From assembly GCA_039028315.1 (NCBI GenBank), contig JBCCIH010000009.1:1-21463 (forward strand): a stretch of DNA of 21,463 nucleotides, read 5' to 3'. The stretch's first letter is position 1; each line of letters begins with the position of its first letter. The stretch is from Thermodesulfobacteriota bacterium. GTDB taxonomy: Bacteria > Desulfobacterota_D > UBA1144 > Nemesobacterales > UBA2774. The notes below the pieces were generated by a model. The model was not told the origin of the DNA, ran no database searches, and saw only the letters and a list, made by a program, of their open reading frames with translations. Below, in pieces: positions 6,827 to 13,471 of this stretch. The position numbers and the translations under genes were made by a program.

Positions 6827-7315
6827 ATGAATAATCTAACTATAAGAAATGCCAAGAGTGAAGATGCAGTTAAAATGGCTGAGATCTTAAGGGAAATAGG
6901 CTGGTCTGAAAGACGAAACAATATGGCAATTGAAGAAGTATCAGGACCTATTGAACAACTAATTAGACATTGCAATGAAGATCCTGGCGGACATACGATG
7001 ATAGTTGCAGTAGACGAAAATGATGAGGTTATCGGATTTACAAATGTGCATTGGGTTCCGTTTGTGATGTTGGGTAGTTTGGAGGGATATGTTTCTGATG
7101 TATTCGTAAGTCCAAGCGCTGGAGGCAAAGGCGCGGGAAGTGCCCTGATCAAGAATGTGATGAAGCTCGGTGAGGAAAAAGGCGCTATGCGGCTCATGCT
7201 GACAAATGGTAAAGAAAAACCTTCATATAAAATGGGGTTCTATAAAAAAATGGGGTGGACTGAAAGACCCAAAGTTGCTAACTTTGTCTATTATTACAAA
7301 GAGCCTTGGTCGTAA
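6827..7315 (+). CDS. GNAT family N-acetyltransferase
   Basis: The start is placed at the ATG at 6827, with GGAG at 6816-6819 seven bases before it; an in-frame TTG two codons upstream is less likely. The 162-residue protein is a single GNAT domain. Motif A is SDVFVSPSAGGKGAGSALI, with the acetyl-CoA pyrophosphate loop GGKGAG. Strand 4 is MIVAVDENDEVIGFTNV, and motif B is the KMGFYKKMGW region near the end. It transfers an acetyl group from acetyl-CoA to an unknown amine. There is no signal peptide. The next gene has its own promoter, so this may be monocistronic. Confidence 0.88.
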   Translation: MNNLTIRNAKSEDAVKMAEILREIGWSERRNNMAIEEVSGPIEQLIRHCNEDPGGHTMIVAVDENDEVIGFTNVHWVPFVMLGSLEGYVSDVFVSPSAGGKGAGSALIKNVMKLGEEKGAMRLMLTNGKEKPSYKMGFYKKMGWTERPKVANFVYYYKEPWS

Positions 7316-7322
7316 CTTATTG

Positions 7323-7351
7323 TTGATATTGAGTAATTTAAGTGATATATT
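7323..7351 (+). promoter_or_regulatory. Sigma70-like promoter of the sixA-rraA unit
   Basis: TTGATA (7323-7328) and TATATT (7346-7351) are separated by exactly 17 bases, each one base off consensus. Transcription would start near 7358, leaving an 11-base leader that consists almost entirely of the AGGTGA ribosome site. Confidence 0.65.
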
Positions 7352-7368
7352 CAAAATAGGTGATGGCA

Positions 7369-7866
7369 GTGACAAAGAAACTGATACTGGTAAGACACGC
7401 TAAATCGAGCTGGAAAGATTCAACACTAAACGATATTCAACGGCCCCTAAACAAGCGCGGCAATAAAGATGCCCCAAAAATGGGGGAGCATTTAGCCCAA
7501 AAGGATATATGGCCAGATGCTATATTCTCAAGCCCGGGCTTAAGGGCGCTTACCACAGCTAGATTAATATCCGTCAAAATTGGAATAGAGCCTTCAGATA
7601 TTAATATCATTGATAAATTGTATACCTTTAGCTCACAAGACCTTTTAGAAGTAGTTTTAGGCCTTGATGATAATTTAAACACATTAATGCTTGTGGGCCA
7701 TAATCCTGCGATCACAGATGCAGTAAACTACTTGTCTGGTTCTGATATTGATAATGTTCCAACATGCGGCATAGCAGTGCTCAAGCTGTCTACTCAATCA
7801 TGGTCACAGGCTAGTCAAAGTAGTGCAGAGCTTGTCCGCTTTGATTATCCAAAGAAATTGTGGTAG
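7369..7866 (+). CDS. sixA: SixA-like histidine phosphatase
   Basis: This 165-residue protein belongs to the histidine phosphatase superfamily, SixA branch (short length, no extra domain). The catalytic motif RHAKSSWKD has His10 as the phospho-accepting residue, and LVGHNPAITD supplies the second catalytic histidine, His111. SixA of E. coli removes phosphate from phosphohistidine proteins; the target here is unknown. I choose the GTG at 7369 because it gives the conserved family start (xKKLILVRHAKSSW) and sits 5 bases after AGGTGA (7358-7363). The ATG at 7363 overlaps that ribosome site and is the alternative, adding two residues. The RraA-family gene follows after 9 bases in the same unit. 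Confidence 0.85.
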   Translation: MTKKLILVRHAKSSWKDSTLNDIQRPLNKRGNKDAPKMGEHLAQKDIWPDAIFSSPGLRALTTARLISVKIGIEPSDINIIDKLYTFSSQDLLEVVLGLDDNLNTLMLVGHNPAITDAVNYLSGSDIDNVPTCGIAVLKLSTQSWSQASQSSAELVRFDYPKKLW

Positions 7867-7875
7867 AAAACTTCC

Positions 7876-8361
7876 ATGAATATTTCAACTCCAGATTTGT
7901 GCGACTCCAATCCTGATTTGGTCAGGATATTAGAGCCCATTTTAGATAGCTACGGCGGCAAAGTTTCATTTGGCGGTGAAATTGTAACAGTTAAATGCTT
8001 CGAAGATAATTCAAGAGTAAAGGAGCTTGCAGCAACAAACGGCAGGGGAAAAGTGATGGTTGTAGACGGAGGAGGGTCACTTAAAAAAGCGCTTTTAGGT
8101 GATTTAATTGCACAAAGTGCAATGGAAAATGGCTGGGAAGGCTTTGTGATATATGGCTGCATAAGAGATGTTGAGCCGATTGGTGATATGAATATTGGCG
8201 TTAAGGCATTAAATTCAATTCCACTTAAAACACAGAGAAAAGGTGTGGGCGATACAAACATTGATATCACATTTGGTGGAATAACGATGAGATCTGGCGA
8301 GTATATTTATGCAGATGAAACTGGCATCATTATTTCATCAGAGCCTCTTATAAACAAATAG
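7876..8361 (+). CDS. rraA: RraA family protein (RNase E regulator-like / HMG aldolase-like)
   Basis: At 161 residues this has the short length typical of RraA. The core reads VVDGGGSLKKALLGDLIAQ, then GFVIYGCIRDV, and later RSGEYIYADETGII, all diagnostic of the family. RraA in E. coli binds RNase E and slows RNA decay. Close relatives are class II 4-hydroxy-4-methyl-2-oxoglutarate aldolases or oxaloacetate decarboxylases. The aldolase-type D-x20-R-D arrangement is intact here (Asp76, Arg97, Asp98), so an enzymatic role is as plausible as RNA-decay control. There is no Shine-Dalgarno site; the ATG lies 9 bases after the sixA stop, so translation may depend on coupling. Confidence 0.85.
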   Translation: MNISTPDLCDSNPDLVRILEPILDSYGGKVSFGGEIVTVKCFEDNSRVKELAATNGRGKVMVVDGGGSLKKALLGDLIAQSAMENGWEGFVIYGCIRDVEPIGDMNIGVKALNSIPLKTQRKGVGDTNIDITFGGITMRSGEYIYADETGIIISSEPLINK

Positions 8362-8392
8362 AAATAATGACTCCTGAATGCTAAAAAGTGTA

Positions 8393-8421
8393 TTGATAAT
8401 AATTACAAAATAATCTAGAAT
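8393..8421 (+). promoter_or_regulatory. Sigma70-like promoter of the B12 radical SAM gene
   Basis: TTGATA (8393-8398) and TAGAAT (8416-8421) are separated by 17 bases. Transcription would begin near 8428, giving a leader of about 33 bases with ACGGAG just before the ATG. Confidence 0.65.
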
Positions 8422-8460
8422 CAGTATTAAGGTCATAAAAGCTATTAGCACGGAGTCAGA

Positions 8461-10335
8461 ATGAAATTACTATTGATTAATCCAAGGTTTCCAGAAAGCT
8501 TCTGGAGCTTTAAATGGGCTGTTGATAACATTATGCCAAGGGACGTTAGAACCGTAAATCCTCCCTTAGGACTTGCGACCCTTGCTGCGCTTACTCCCCA
8601 AGACTGGGAAATTGAAATCATCGATGAAAATATCGAATCTATACCCCTTAATCCAGATGCTGACATTATTGGGATATGCGGGATGGGAGTACAGTTCAAA
8701 CGCCAAACGGAGCTTTTAAATTTCTATAGAAATCAGGGGCATTTTGTTGTTGCTGGAGGCAGCTATGCATCCTTATGCCCTGAGTATTACGAAGAGCTTG
8801 CGGATGTGGTTGTTGCAGGAGAGGCGGAATATATTTGGAAAGAGTTCTGCAGCGATTTTGAAAATGGTAGACAAAGAGCTCTTTATCAAGAAAAAAGTGA
8901 AGTTTCTTTAGAAGATTCCCCAACACCTAGATTTGATTTGTTAAATATAGATAAATACCAGGCCGTGAGCCTTCAGTTTTCAAGAGGGTGTCCATACAGA
9001 TGTGAATTTTGTGACATTATTGTTATGTTCGGCAGAAAGCCAAGGATCAAATCTCACGAACAGGTCGGCCGTGAGCTTGATGAACTAAGAAAATTAAACG
9101 TTACCAATGTTTTTTTTGTAGACGACAATTTAATTGGCAATAAACCTCAGGCAAAAAAACTTATGGCATACCTTAGGGACTACCAAATAGAGCATGACTA
9201 CGAGTTTCTATTCGGCACCGAGGCATCTTTAAACTTAGCCCAAGATGATGAGCTTCTTGAGCTATTTACAGAAGCTAATTTCGGCTGGGTCTTCATCGGC
9301 ATAGAATCTCCTGATGAAGAGAGTCTTAAGGAAACCCTTAAATTCCAAAATACAAGGTCTGACATACTATCCTCAATTCAGCATATTTATTCCTACGGAA
9401 TAGAAGTACTTGCAGGATTTATCATCGGATTTGACAACGATACACTTAAGACTTTTGATCTTCAGTATAACTTCATTCAAAACTCTGGCATCCAGGCAGC
9501 GATGATAGGTCTATTGACCGCTGTCCCAAAAACACCTCTATATGAAAGATTAGAGAAAGACGGGCGGTTAATCAAAGAAGCAAGCGGCACTGACAACACA
9601 AAACTTGGAACTAACCTAATCCCTAAGCAAATGTCTTACGAAGATATGGTTGAGGGCTATAGAGATCTTTACTATAGATTGCTGGACGATAAAACAATTG
9701 CAGACCGTATTAACAATAAAATGAATCATTTAAACGATCCGATATTTAAAAGTACTTATACTCTTAGGGATCAAGTTGGCGCTCTTGGTAAATTCATTAA
9801 AAACGGGCTTTTGAGAGGCGGCCCAAAGAGAACTTACCATTTCCTAAGAACATTCCCTTTCACAAACCCAAAACAGGTTCCTATTGTAATTCAAGACTGG
9901 ACAATTGGAATAGCTATGAAGGACTATGTAGACCGCCACTTCATTAGAGAATTTGATGAGCAAAATGTGTTAGCAGAAACTTATTCTGAGTCTATAGAGA
10001 AATCCTTTGAGCCTTATACGAGTAAAGGGTCTTTGGAAGTTTCGCTTAACAATGTTAAAAACACAGCGGCTAATCTATCAATTTCAATTAAAGGGATCAT
10101 AGATACGGATTTCTTTGATAATGTAGCGCCTCATCTAGAGGGCGTTCTTAAAAACACATCTTCTTCTGTAACGCTTAACATTGAGCATTTTCATGAAACC
10201 CAACGTCAGCACATGAACCGACTTTTTGAAAGACTCTCTCGCTACGGCGACAGGATATACATAGCTGTCCATGAAAAGTGGCGGGACAAAGTGAATGTAG
10301 ACTCTTCAGTCTTCAACCTAGTGCTTGAGAGTTAA
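8461..10335 (+). CDS. B12-binding radical SAM protein with DUF4070 and extra C-terminal domain
   Basis: This protein has 624 residues. Residues 1-135 form a cobalamin-binding-like Rossmann domain (MKLLLINPRFPESFWSF start, PPLGLATLAAL, VVAGGSYAS, VVAGEAE). The radical SAM domain follows, with the [4Fe-4S] motif CPYRCEFC (Cys177, 181, 184), then FFVDDNLIGNK, FGTEASLNL, FIGIESPDEESL and GFIIGFDNDT. A DUF4070 region (about 360-440) includes AVPKTPLYERLEKDGRL. The layout and wording are shared with hopanoid methylases such as HpnP, but the family is broad, so C-methylation of an unknown substrate is the safest inference. Residues from about 525 to 624 form a separate alternating strand/helix domain resembling a STAS fold. 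The gene has its own promoter and ribosome site (ACGGAG); the muramidase gene follows after 53 bases. Confidence 0.88.
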   Translation: MKLLLINPRFPESFWSFKWAVDNIMPRDVRTVNPPLGLATLAALTPQDWEIEIIDENIESIPLNPDADIIGICGMGVQFKRQTELLNFYRNQGHFVVAGGSYASLCPEYYEELADVVVAGEAEYIWKEFCSDFENGRQRALYQEKSEVSLEDSPTPRFDLLNIDKYQAVSLQFSRGCPYRCEFCDIIVMFGRKPRIKSHEQVGRELDELRKLNVTNVFFVDDNLIGNKPQAKKLMAYLRDYQIEHDYEFLFGTEASLNLAQDDELLELFTEANFGWVFIGIESPDEESLKETLKFQNTRSDILSSIQHIYSYGIEVLAGFIIGFDNDTLKTFDLQYNFIQNSGIQAAMIGLLTAVPKTPLYERLEKDGRLIKEASGTDNTKLGTNLIPKQMSYEDMVEGYRDLYYRLLDDKTIADRINNKMNHLNDPIFKSTYTLRDQVGALGKFIKNGLLRGGPKRTYHFLRTFPFTNPKQVPIVIQDWTIGIAMKDYVDRHFIREFDEQNVLAETYSESIEKSFEPYTSKGSLEVSLNNVKNTAANLSISIKGIIDTDFFDNVAPHLEGVLKNTSSSVTLNIEHFHETQRQHMNRLFERLSRYGDRIYIAVHEKWRDKVNVDSSVFNLVLES

Positions 10336-10361
10336 AGTTTGAAAATATAAGATGGCGGAGA

Positions 10362-10375
10362 AACACTTCGGTGTT
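10362..10375 (+). promoter_or_regulatory. UUCG-capped hairpin upstream of the muramidase gene
   Basis: AACAC (10362-10366) pairs with GTGTT (10371-10375) around a TTCG loop closed by C-G, the very stable cUUCGg tetraloop class. No T-run follows, so it is not a standard terminator. It lies 13 bases before the ATG at 10389, which has no Shine-Dalgarno site. Confidence 0.4.
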
Positions 10376-10388
10376 AAATACTCTATAA

Positions 10389-11198
10389 ATGGAAACTATA
10401 AGAAGAAATACAACTAAATCAGACTCTGTGGTGCTTCTTCAAAACCTTCTAATTAAAGCTGGTTATGATATTTCGGCAGACGGGGATTTTGGGCCTATTA
10501 CAGAAGCAGCCGTTAAGGACTTCCAAAAAAAGAATAAACTTGTGGTCGACGGCATAGTTGGTCAAAAAACTTGGAGAACTCTTCTTAGCGAAGAACCTGA
10601 AGACCCGCTAGCGCTCAAGTCTCGCTTTTTGTCTGAAAAAGACCTTCAAACAGTTGCGGAGGATCTCGGGGTTGAGCTTGCTGTGGTTAAGGCTGTTAAC
10701 GAAGTTGAATCAAGCGGACAGGGCTTTTTAGGGGACAAGCCGAAAATATTATTTGAGGGACATATCTTGTGGAGACAGCTAAAAAAACACGGTCTAGATC
10801 CTAAAGATCATGTTGCCGGCAATGAGGATGTTTTGTATAGCAGCTGGACTAGAGAGCACTATATTGGAGGTCAGAGCGAACACCTTAGACTTGATAAGGC
10901 TAAGAAAATTCATGAGAATGCTGCTCTTGAATCAGCATCTTGGGGGCTTTTTCAAATTATGGGCTTTCACTGGGAGAACTTAGGCTATAAGAGCGTGAAA
11001 GACTTTGTTAGACTTATGAATAAAAGCGAAGGCGAGCACCTTAAAGCCTTTGGAAGATTTGTAGTAGCTAATAACCTTACAAAGTATCTTAAGAACAAAG
11101 AGTGGGCTAATTTTGCCAGGCGATACAATGGGCCTGGATATAAAACAAATAAATACGACGAAAAACTGGCTAGGGCCTATCAAAAGTACAAAATTTAA
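10389..11198 (+). CDS. Peptidoglycan-binding / N-acetylmuramidase (DUF3380-type) protein
   Basis: This 269-residue protein has two parts. Residues 8-67 are a PG_binding_1 domain (SVVLLQNLLIKAGYDIS, DGDFGPITEAAVKDFQ, VDGIVGQKTW). Residues 85-269 match the N-acetylmuramidase domain known from phage endolysins: an AVNEVESSG segment with candidate catalytic Glu105/Glu107, KILFEGHILW, ALESASWGLFQIMG, WANFARRYNGPGY. It should cleave the MurNAc-GlcNAc backbone of peptidoglycan. There is no signal peptide or membrane anchor, so export would need a holin or other route, as in phages; no other phage gene is nearby. An in-frame TAA just before the ATG (10386-10388) rules out an upstream start. It could be a captured endolysin or a cell-wall enzyme released on lysis. 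Confidence 0.85.
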   Translation: METIRRNTTKSDSVVLLQNLLIKAGYDISADGDFGPITEAAVKDFQKKNKLVVDGIVGQKTWRTLLSEEPEDPLALKSRFLSEKDLQTVAEDLGVELAVVKAVNEVESSGQGFLGDKPKILFEGHILWRQLKKHGLDPKDHVAGNEDVLYSSWTREHYIGGQSEHLRLDKAKKIHENAALESASWGLFQIMGFHWENLGYKSVKDFVRLMNKSEGEHLKAFGRFVVANNLTKYLKNKEWANFARRYNGPGYKTNKYDEKLARAYQKYKI

Positions 11199-11327
11199 GT
11201 GAAAACTAGTTCCTAAAGCTAATTTCTAAGAAATTCAATAAAGATAGTGCAATCATATAAAATTTAGGTATAATTTCCTGTTCATATTTAGAATTCACAT
11301 AATTTTAATAGTTAAATTGTTTTTGTG

Positions 11328-11357
11328 TTGACAAAGATATAAAAATAATGGAATAAT
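11328..11357 (+). promoter_or_regulatory. Promoter of the rplU-rpmA operon
   Basis: An exact TTGACA (11328-11333) is followed after 18 bases by AATAAT (11352-11357). The predicted start is near 11364, with a leader of about 28 bases containing GGGAGGAG (11377-11384). Confidence 0.75.
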
Positions 11358-11391
11358 GTAAGCGGTTTAGTTATTTGGGAGGAGTTAGAAA

Positions 11392-11706
11392 ATGCATGCA
11401 GTTATTAAAACTGGTGGTAAACAATACACCGTAAACCCAGGAGATGTTATTAACGTTGAGTTAATAGCTGGAGAGCCTGGCGACAGCGTTGAATTTAATG
11501 AAGTACTTTTGGTTGCTAACGATAAAGGAAAAGTTGATATTGGATCACCAACTGTAGAAAAAGCAGTTGTAAAGGGCAAAATCTTAAAAGAAACCAAAGG
11601 GAAAAAAATTACTGTATTTAAATTCAAGAGAAGAAAAGACTACCGTAACAAAAACGGACACAGACAACGTTACACTACGGTTGAGATCACAGATATTTTG
11701 AATTAG
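11392..11706 (+). CDS. rplU: 50S ribosomal protein L21
   Basis: This 104-residue protein is of standard L21 length. It begins with MHAVIKTGGKQYTVNPGD, an L21 signature, and ends with the basic RRKDYRNKNGHRQRYTTVEI segment that binds 23S rRNA. Intermediate parts (VLLVANDKG, IGSPTVEKAVVKGKI) also match. It is the first gene of a two-gene ribosomal operon with rpmA, which starts 12 bases downstream. A near-perfect promoter and a GGGAGGAG ribosome site fit high expression. No obg or other GTPase gene follows, unlike the common rplU-rpmA-obg order. Confidence 0.98.
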   Translation: MHAVIKTGGKQYTVNPGDVINVELIAGEPGDSVEFNEVLLVANDKGKVDIGSPTVEKAVVKGKILKETKGKKITVFKFKRRKDYRNKNGHRQRYTTVEITDILN

Positions 11707-11718
11707 GAGGCAAATAGA

Positions 11719-11973
11719 TTGTCTACAAAGAAAGGCGGCGGAAGCAGTCGTAACGGAAGAGATTCTGATGGAAAAAGATTAGGTTTAAAAAAATTCGGTG
11801 GTGAAGATGTAATAGCCGGAAATATCCTTGTCAGACAAAGAGGCACTAAGTTCCATCCAGGCACAAATGTTGGAATGGGTAGAGATCATACATTATTTGC
11901 ACTGATCGACGGCAAAGTCGAGTTTCAGAAATTCGCAAATAATAAGACTAAAGTAAACATCCAACCTTCATAA
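11719..11973 (+). CDS. rpmA: 50S ribosomal protein L27
   Basis: This 84-residue protein has the complete L27 body: STKKGGGSSRNGRDSDGKRL near the N-terminus (the tail that reaches the peptidyl transferase centre), then VIAGNILVRQRGTKFHPG, NVGMGRDHTLFALIDG and the basic end. The start is TTG at 11719; it is fixed by TAGGAGG eight bases upstream and by alignment to the family, where the residues right after Met are normally AHKKGGG. No ATG exists upstream in frame before the rplU stop. The second residues read Ser-Thr in place of Ala-His. A long hairpin terminator follows within 10 bases of the stop. Confidence 0.98.
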   Translation: MSTKKGGGSSRNGRDSDGKRLGLKKFGGEDVIAGNILVRQRGTKFHPGTNVGMGRDHTLFALIDGKVEFQKFANNKTKVNIQPS

Positions 11974-11981
11974 GTAGACTC

Positions 11982-12026
11982 TTGCTGACGGGTGATGTGC
12001 GATTCACCCAACCGGCAATAATTTTA
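11982..12026 (+). terminator. Terminator of the rplU-rpmA operon
   Basis: A two-part hairpin: TTGCTG (11982-11987) pairs with CCGGCAA (12013-12018, one T-G wobble) and, after a small internal loop, GGGTGA (11990-11995) pairs with TCACCC (12004-12009), with an 8-base apical loop. A T-rich but interrupted tail (AATAATTTTAGTTT) follows. Confidence 0.65.
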
Positions 12027-12081
12027 GTTTCATTTAATTTTAAGAGATATTCGGTAAATTGAGACTATTCTAATATTTTTC

Positions 12082-12110
12082 TTTACTAGTAAGAATTAAA
12101 TTAGTATTAT
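12082..12110 (+). promoter_or_regulatory. Candidate promoter of the HAMP/cyclase-like receptor gene
   Basis: TTTACT (12082-12087) and TATTAT (12105-12110) are separated by 17 bases. The -35 overlaps a perfect 10-base palindrome, TTACTAGTAA (12083-12092), which could bind a repressor. A second TATAAG box at 12144-12149, just before the ATG, would give a leaderless transcript. Confidence 0.5.
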
Positions 12111-12154
12111 GAATCTAAGTACTTTAATAATGCCATATCGGATTATAAGCCATC

Positions 12155-13396
12155 ATGACTAAGCCCGGAACTATTCAGTCAATAGCATTAGTAGTGCTCT
12201 TCGTGATATTAGCAGTTATTGTATCCGTCTTTACCTCTTATTATTTCAATTCAGCACTTACGGACCAGAAAACCAACGAACTAGTATCTATATTTAATCA
12301 GTCTGATACTAGTTTCCAAGAAACTGCAGAAAATGTTCTGAACAACAATGAGGAAGTTTACTATGTGCAGCTTCTTGATTCTGAGGGCGTTCTTTTAGAA
12401 AGCTTTGGCGATTCATCGGCCGCTATGCCTAATTCTTCAATCACTCCTATCACGACACCACAAAACAATACAATTATCGTTGGAACTTATACAAGCGAAT
12501 CAAACTCAATCGCAGGATTAACAACCTCAACAGCTATATGGAGCGCTTTAATAGGTCTTGCAGTAGCAATAGTGGCAGTATTTTTAGTATCATCACTTTC
12601 TAACGGAAAATCAGACGCAATGGAAAAACTGATAGCCGGAATGAAACGTGTATCAAGAGGTGATTTAGGAAATAAGCTCGAGTCCAGCGAGGCTGGGGAC
12701 AATGTGACCATGATTAGGGCATATGAAACATATAACCAGATGCTTGATCTGTTAAAGAAAAAAGACGAAACACCTATTCCGGAAGAACCGGTGTTTCAGC
12801 CGACTTTAATAGAAACTGATGAACTGGAAGAGCAAGAGGAGGAAGAAGAGTTAACTAAAAATAGAAGGGTTACGGTCATTGTGGCAAAAATTGCTGATTT
12901 TCAGGATCTAAGCACAAGTTTAGATTCTACAGAATTCAGCGCGTTTCTAGCTGATTACAGAAAATCAGCCTCATCAATTATCTCAAACTACGGCGGCGTA
13001 ATAGAAGCTCTAATGAAAGACGAAATAGTGGCATTTTTCAATGCGCCGGAAGAACAAGTAAACCCAGAGCTAAAAGCCATTTGCTCAGCAGTAGAAGTGC
13101 TTCAGCACCTGGCAACTATAACAAGGGAAAGAAAACTTGAAGGGAAAATTGCCATAAGCGGAAAGATAGGAATTGGCACTAAATCCCTAACTGTTTACGG
13201 TGATAACGGAGTCCCTCAGGGAATAAAAGCAATTACCGATTCAGCAAGGGGAATCTGTGATCTTGCCCCTATTTGGAGAGTTATTGTTAGCGAGGAGCTA
13301 TATCTATCCGTAAGTGAGTACGTGGAAGCAAGAGAGCTAACTTTGGGTGGAGACACTTACTACTCCATAGTTGGTGTTGAAGAGGGCGTAGTTTAA
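12155..13396 (+). CDS. Membrane receptor with HAMP and degenerate class III cyclase domain
   Basis: This 413-residue protein has an N-terminal membrane segment (about 7-29), an extracytoplasmic sensor of roughly 95 residues (with YYVQLLDSEGVLLESFG, typical of small Cache/PAS-like sensors), a second membrane segment (127-148), a HAMP-like linker (150-203), an acidic spacer with an E-run (222-232), and a class III nucleotide cyclase-like domain (238-410). In that domain the first metal-binding Asp is Lys245 (VTVIVAKIADF versus the usual VTVLFADIxGF), while Asp289 is kept. The preceding substrate-Lys position is Ala, and the later Asn/Arg transition-state pair is not recognisable. It should therefore be catalytically inactive and work as a signalling scaffold or nucleotide sensor. 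No Shine-Dalgarno site is present. Confidence 0.75.
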   Translation: MTKPGTIQSIALVVLFVILAVIVSVFTSYYFNSALTDQKTNELVSIFNQSDTSFQETAENVLNNNEEVYYVQLLDSEGVLLESFGDSSAAMPNSSITPITTPQNNTIIVGTYTSESNSIAGLTTSTAIWSALIGLAVAIVAVFLVSSLSNGKSDAMEKLIAGMKRVSRGDLGNKLESSEAGDNVTMIRAYETYNQMLDLLKKKDETPIPEEPVFQPTLIETDELEEQEEEEELTKNRRVTVIVAKIADFQDLSTSLDSTEFSAFLADYRKSASSIISNYGGVIEALMKDEIVAFFNAPEEQVNPELKAICSAVEVLQHLATITRERKLEGKIAISGKIGIGTKSLTVYGDNGVPQGIKAITDSARGICDLAPIWRVIVSEELYLSVSEYVEARELTLGGDTYYSIVGVEEGVV

Positions 13397-13471
13397 ATAC
13401 CAGTCAAAATATATACATCCCAGATAATATGTTGTCTCAAATATAGCACTTAGGTAATCTCTTAAACAGTT

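Noticed and set aside
8461..10335. Naming the B12 radical SAM gene hpnP (hopanoid C-2 methylase)
   Set aside because: Domain order and several phrases match, but DUF4070 proteins are a large family and no hopanoid gene is nearby, so the specific name is not supported.
10384..10389. TATAAA as a -10 box for the muramidase gene
   Set aside because: It overlaps the start codon, so transcription would begin inside the gene, and there is no fitting -35.
11221..11240. AATTTC-TAA-GAAATT inverted repeat as a terminator after the muramidase gene
   Set aside because: The stem is only six AT-rich pairs and no T-run follows.
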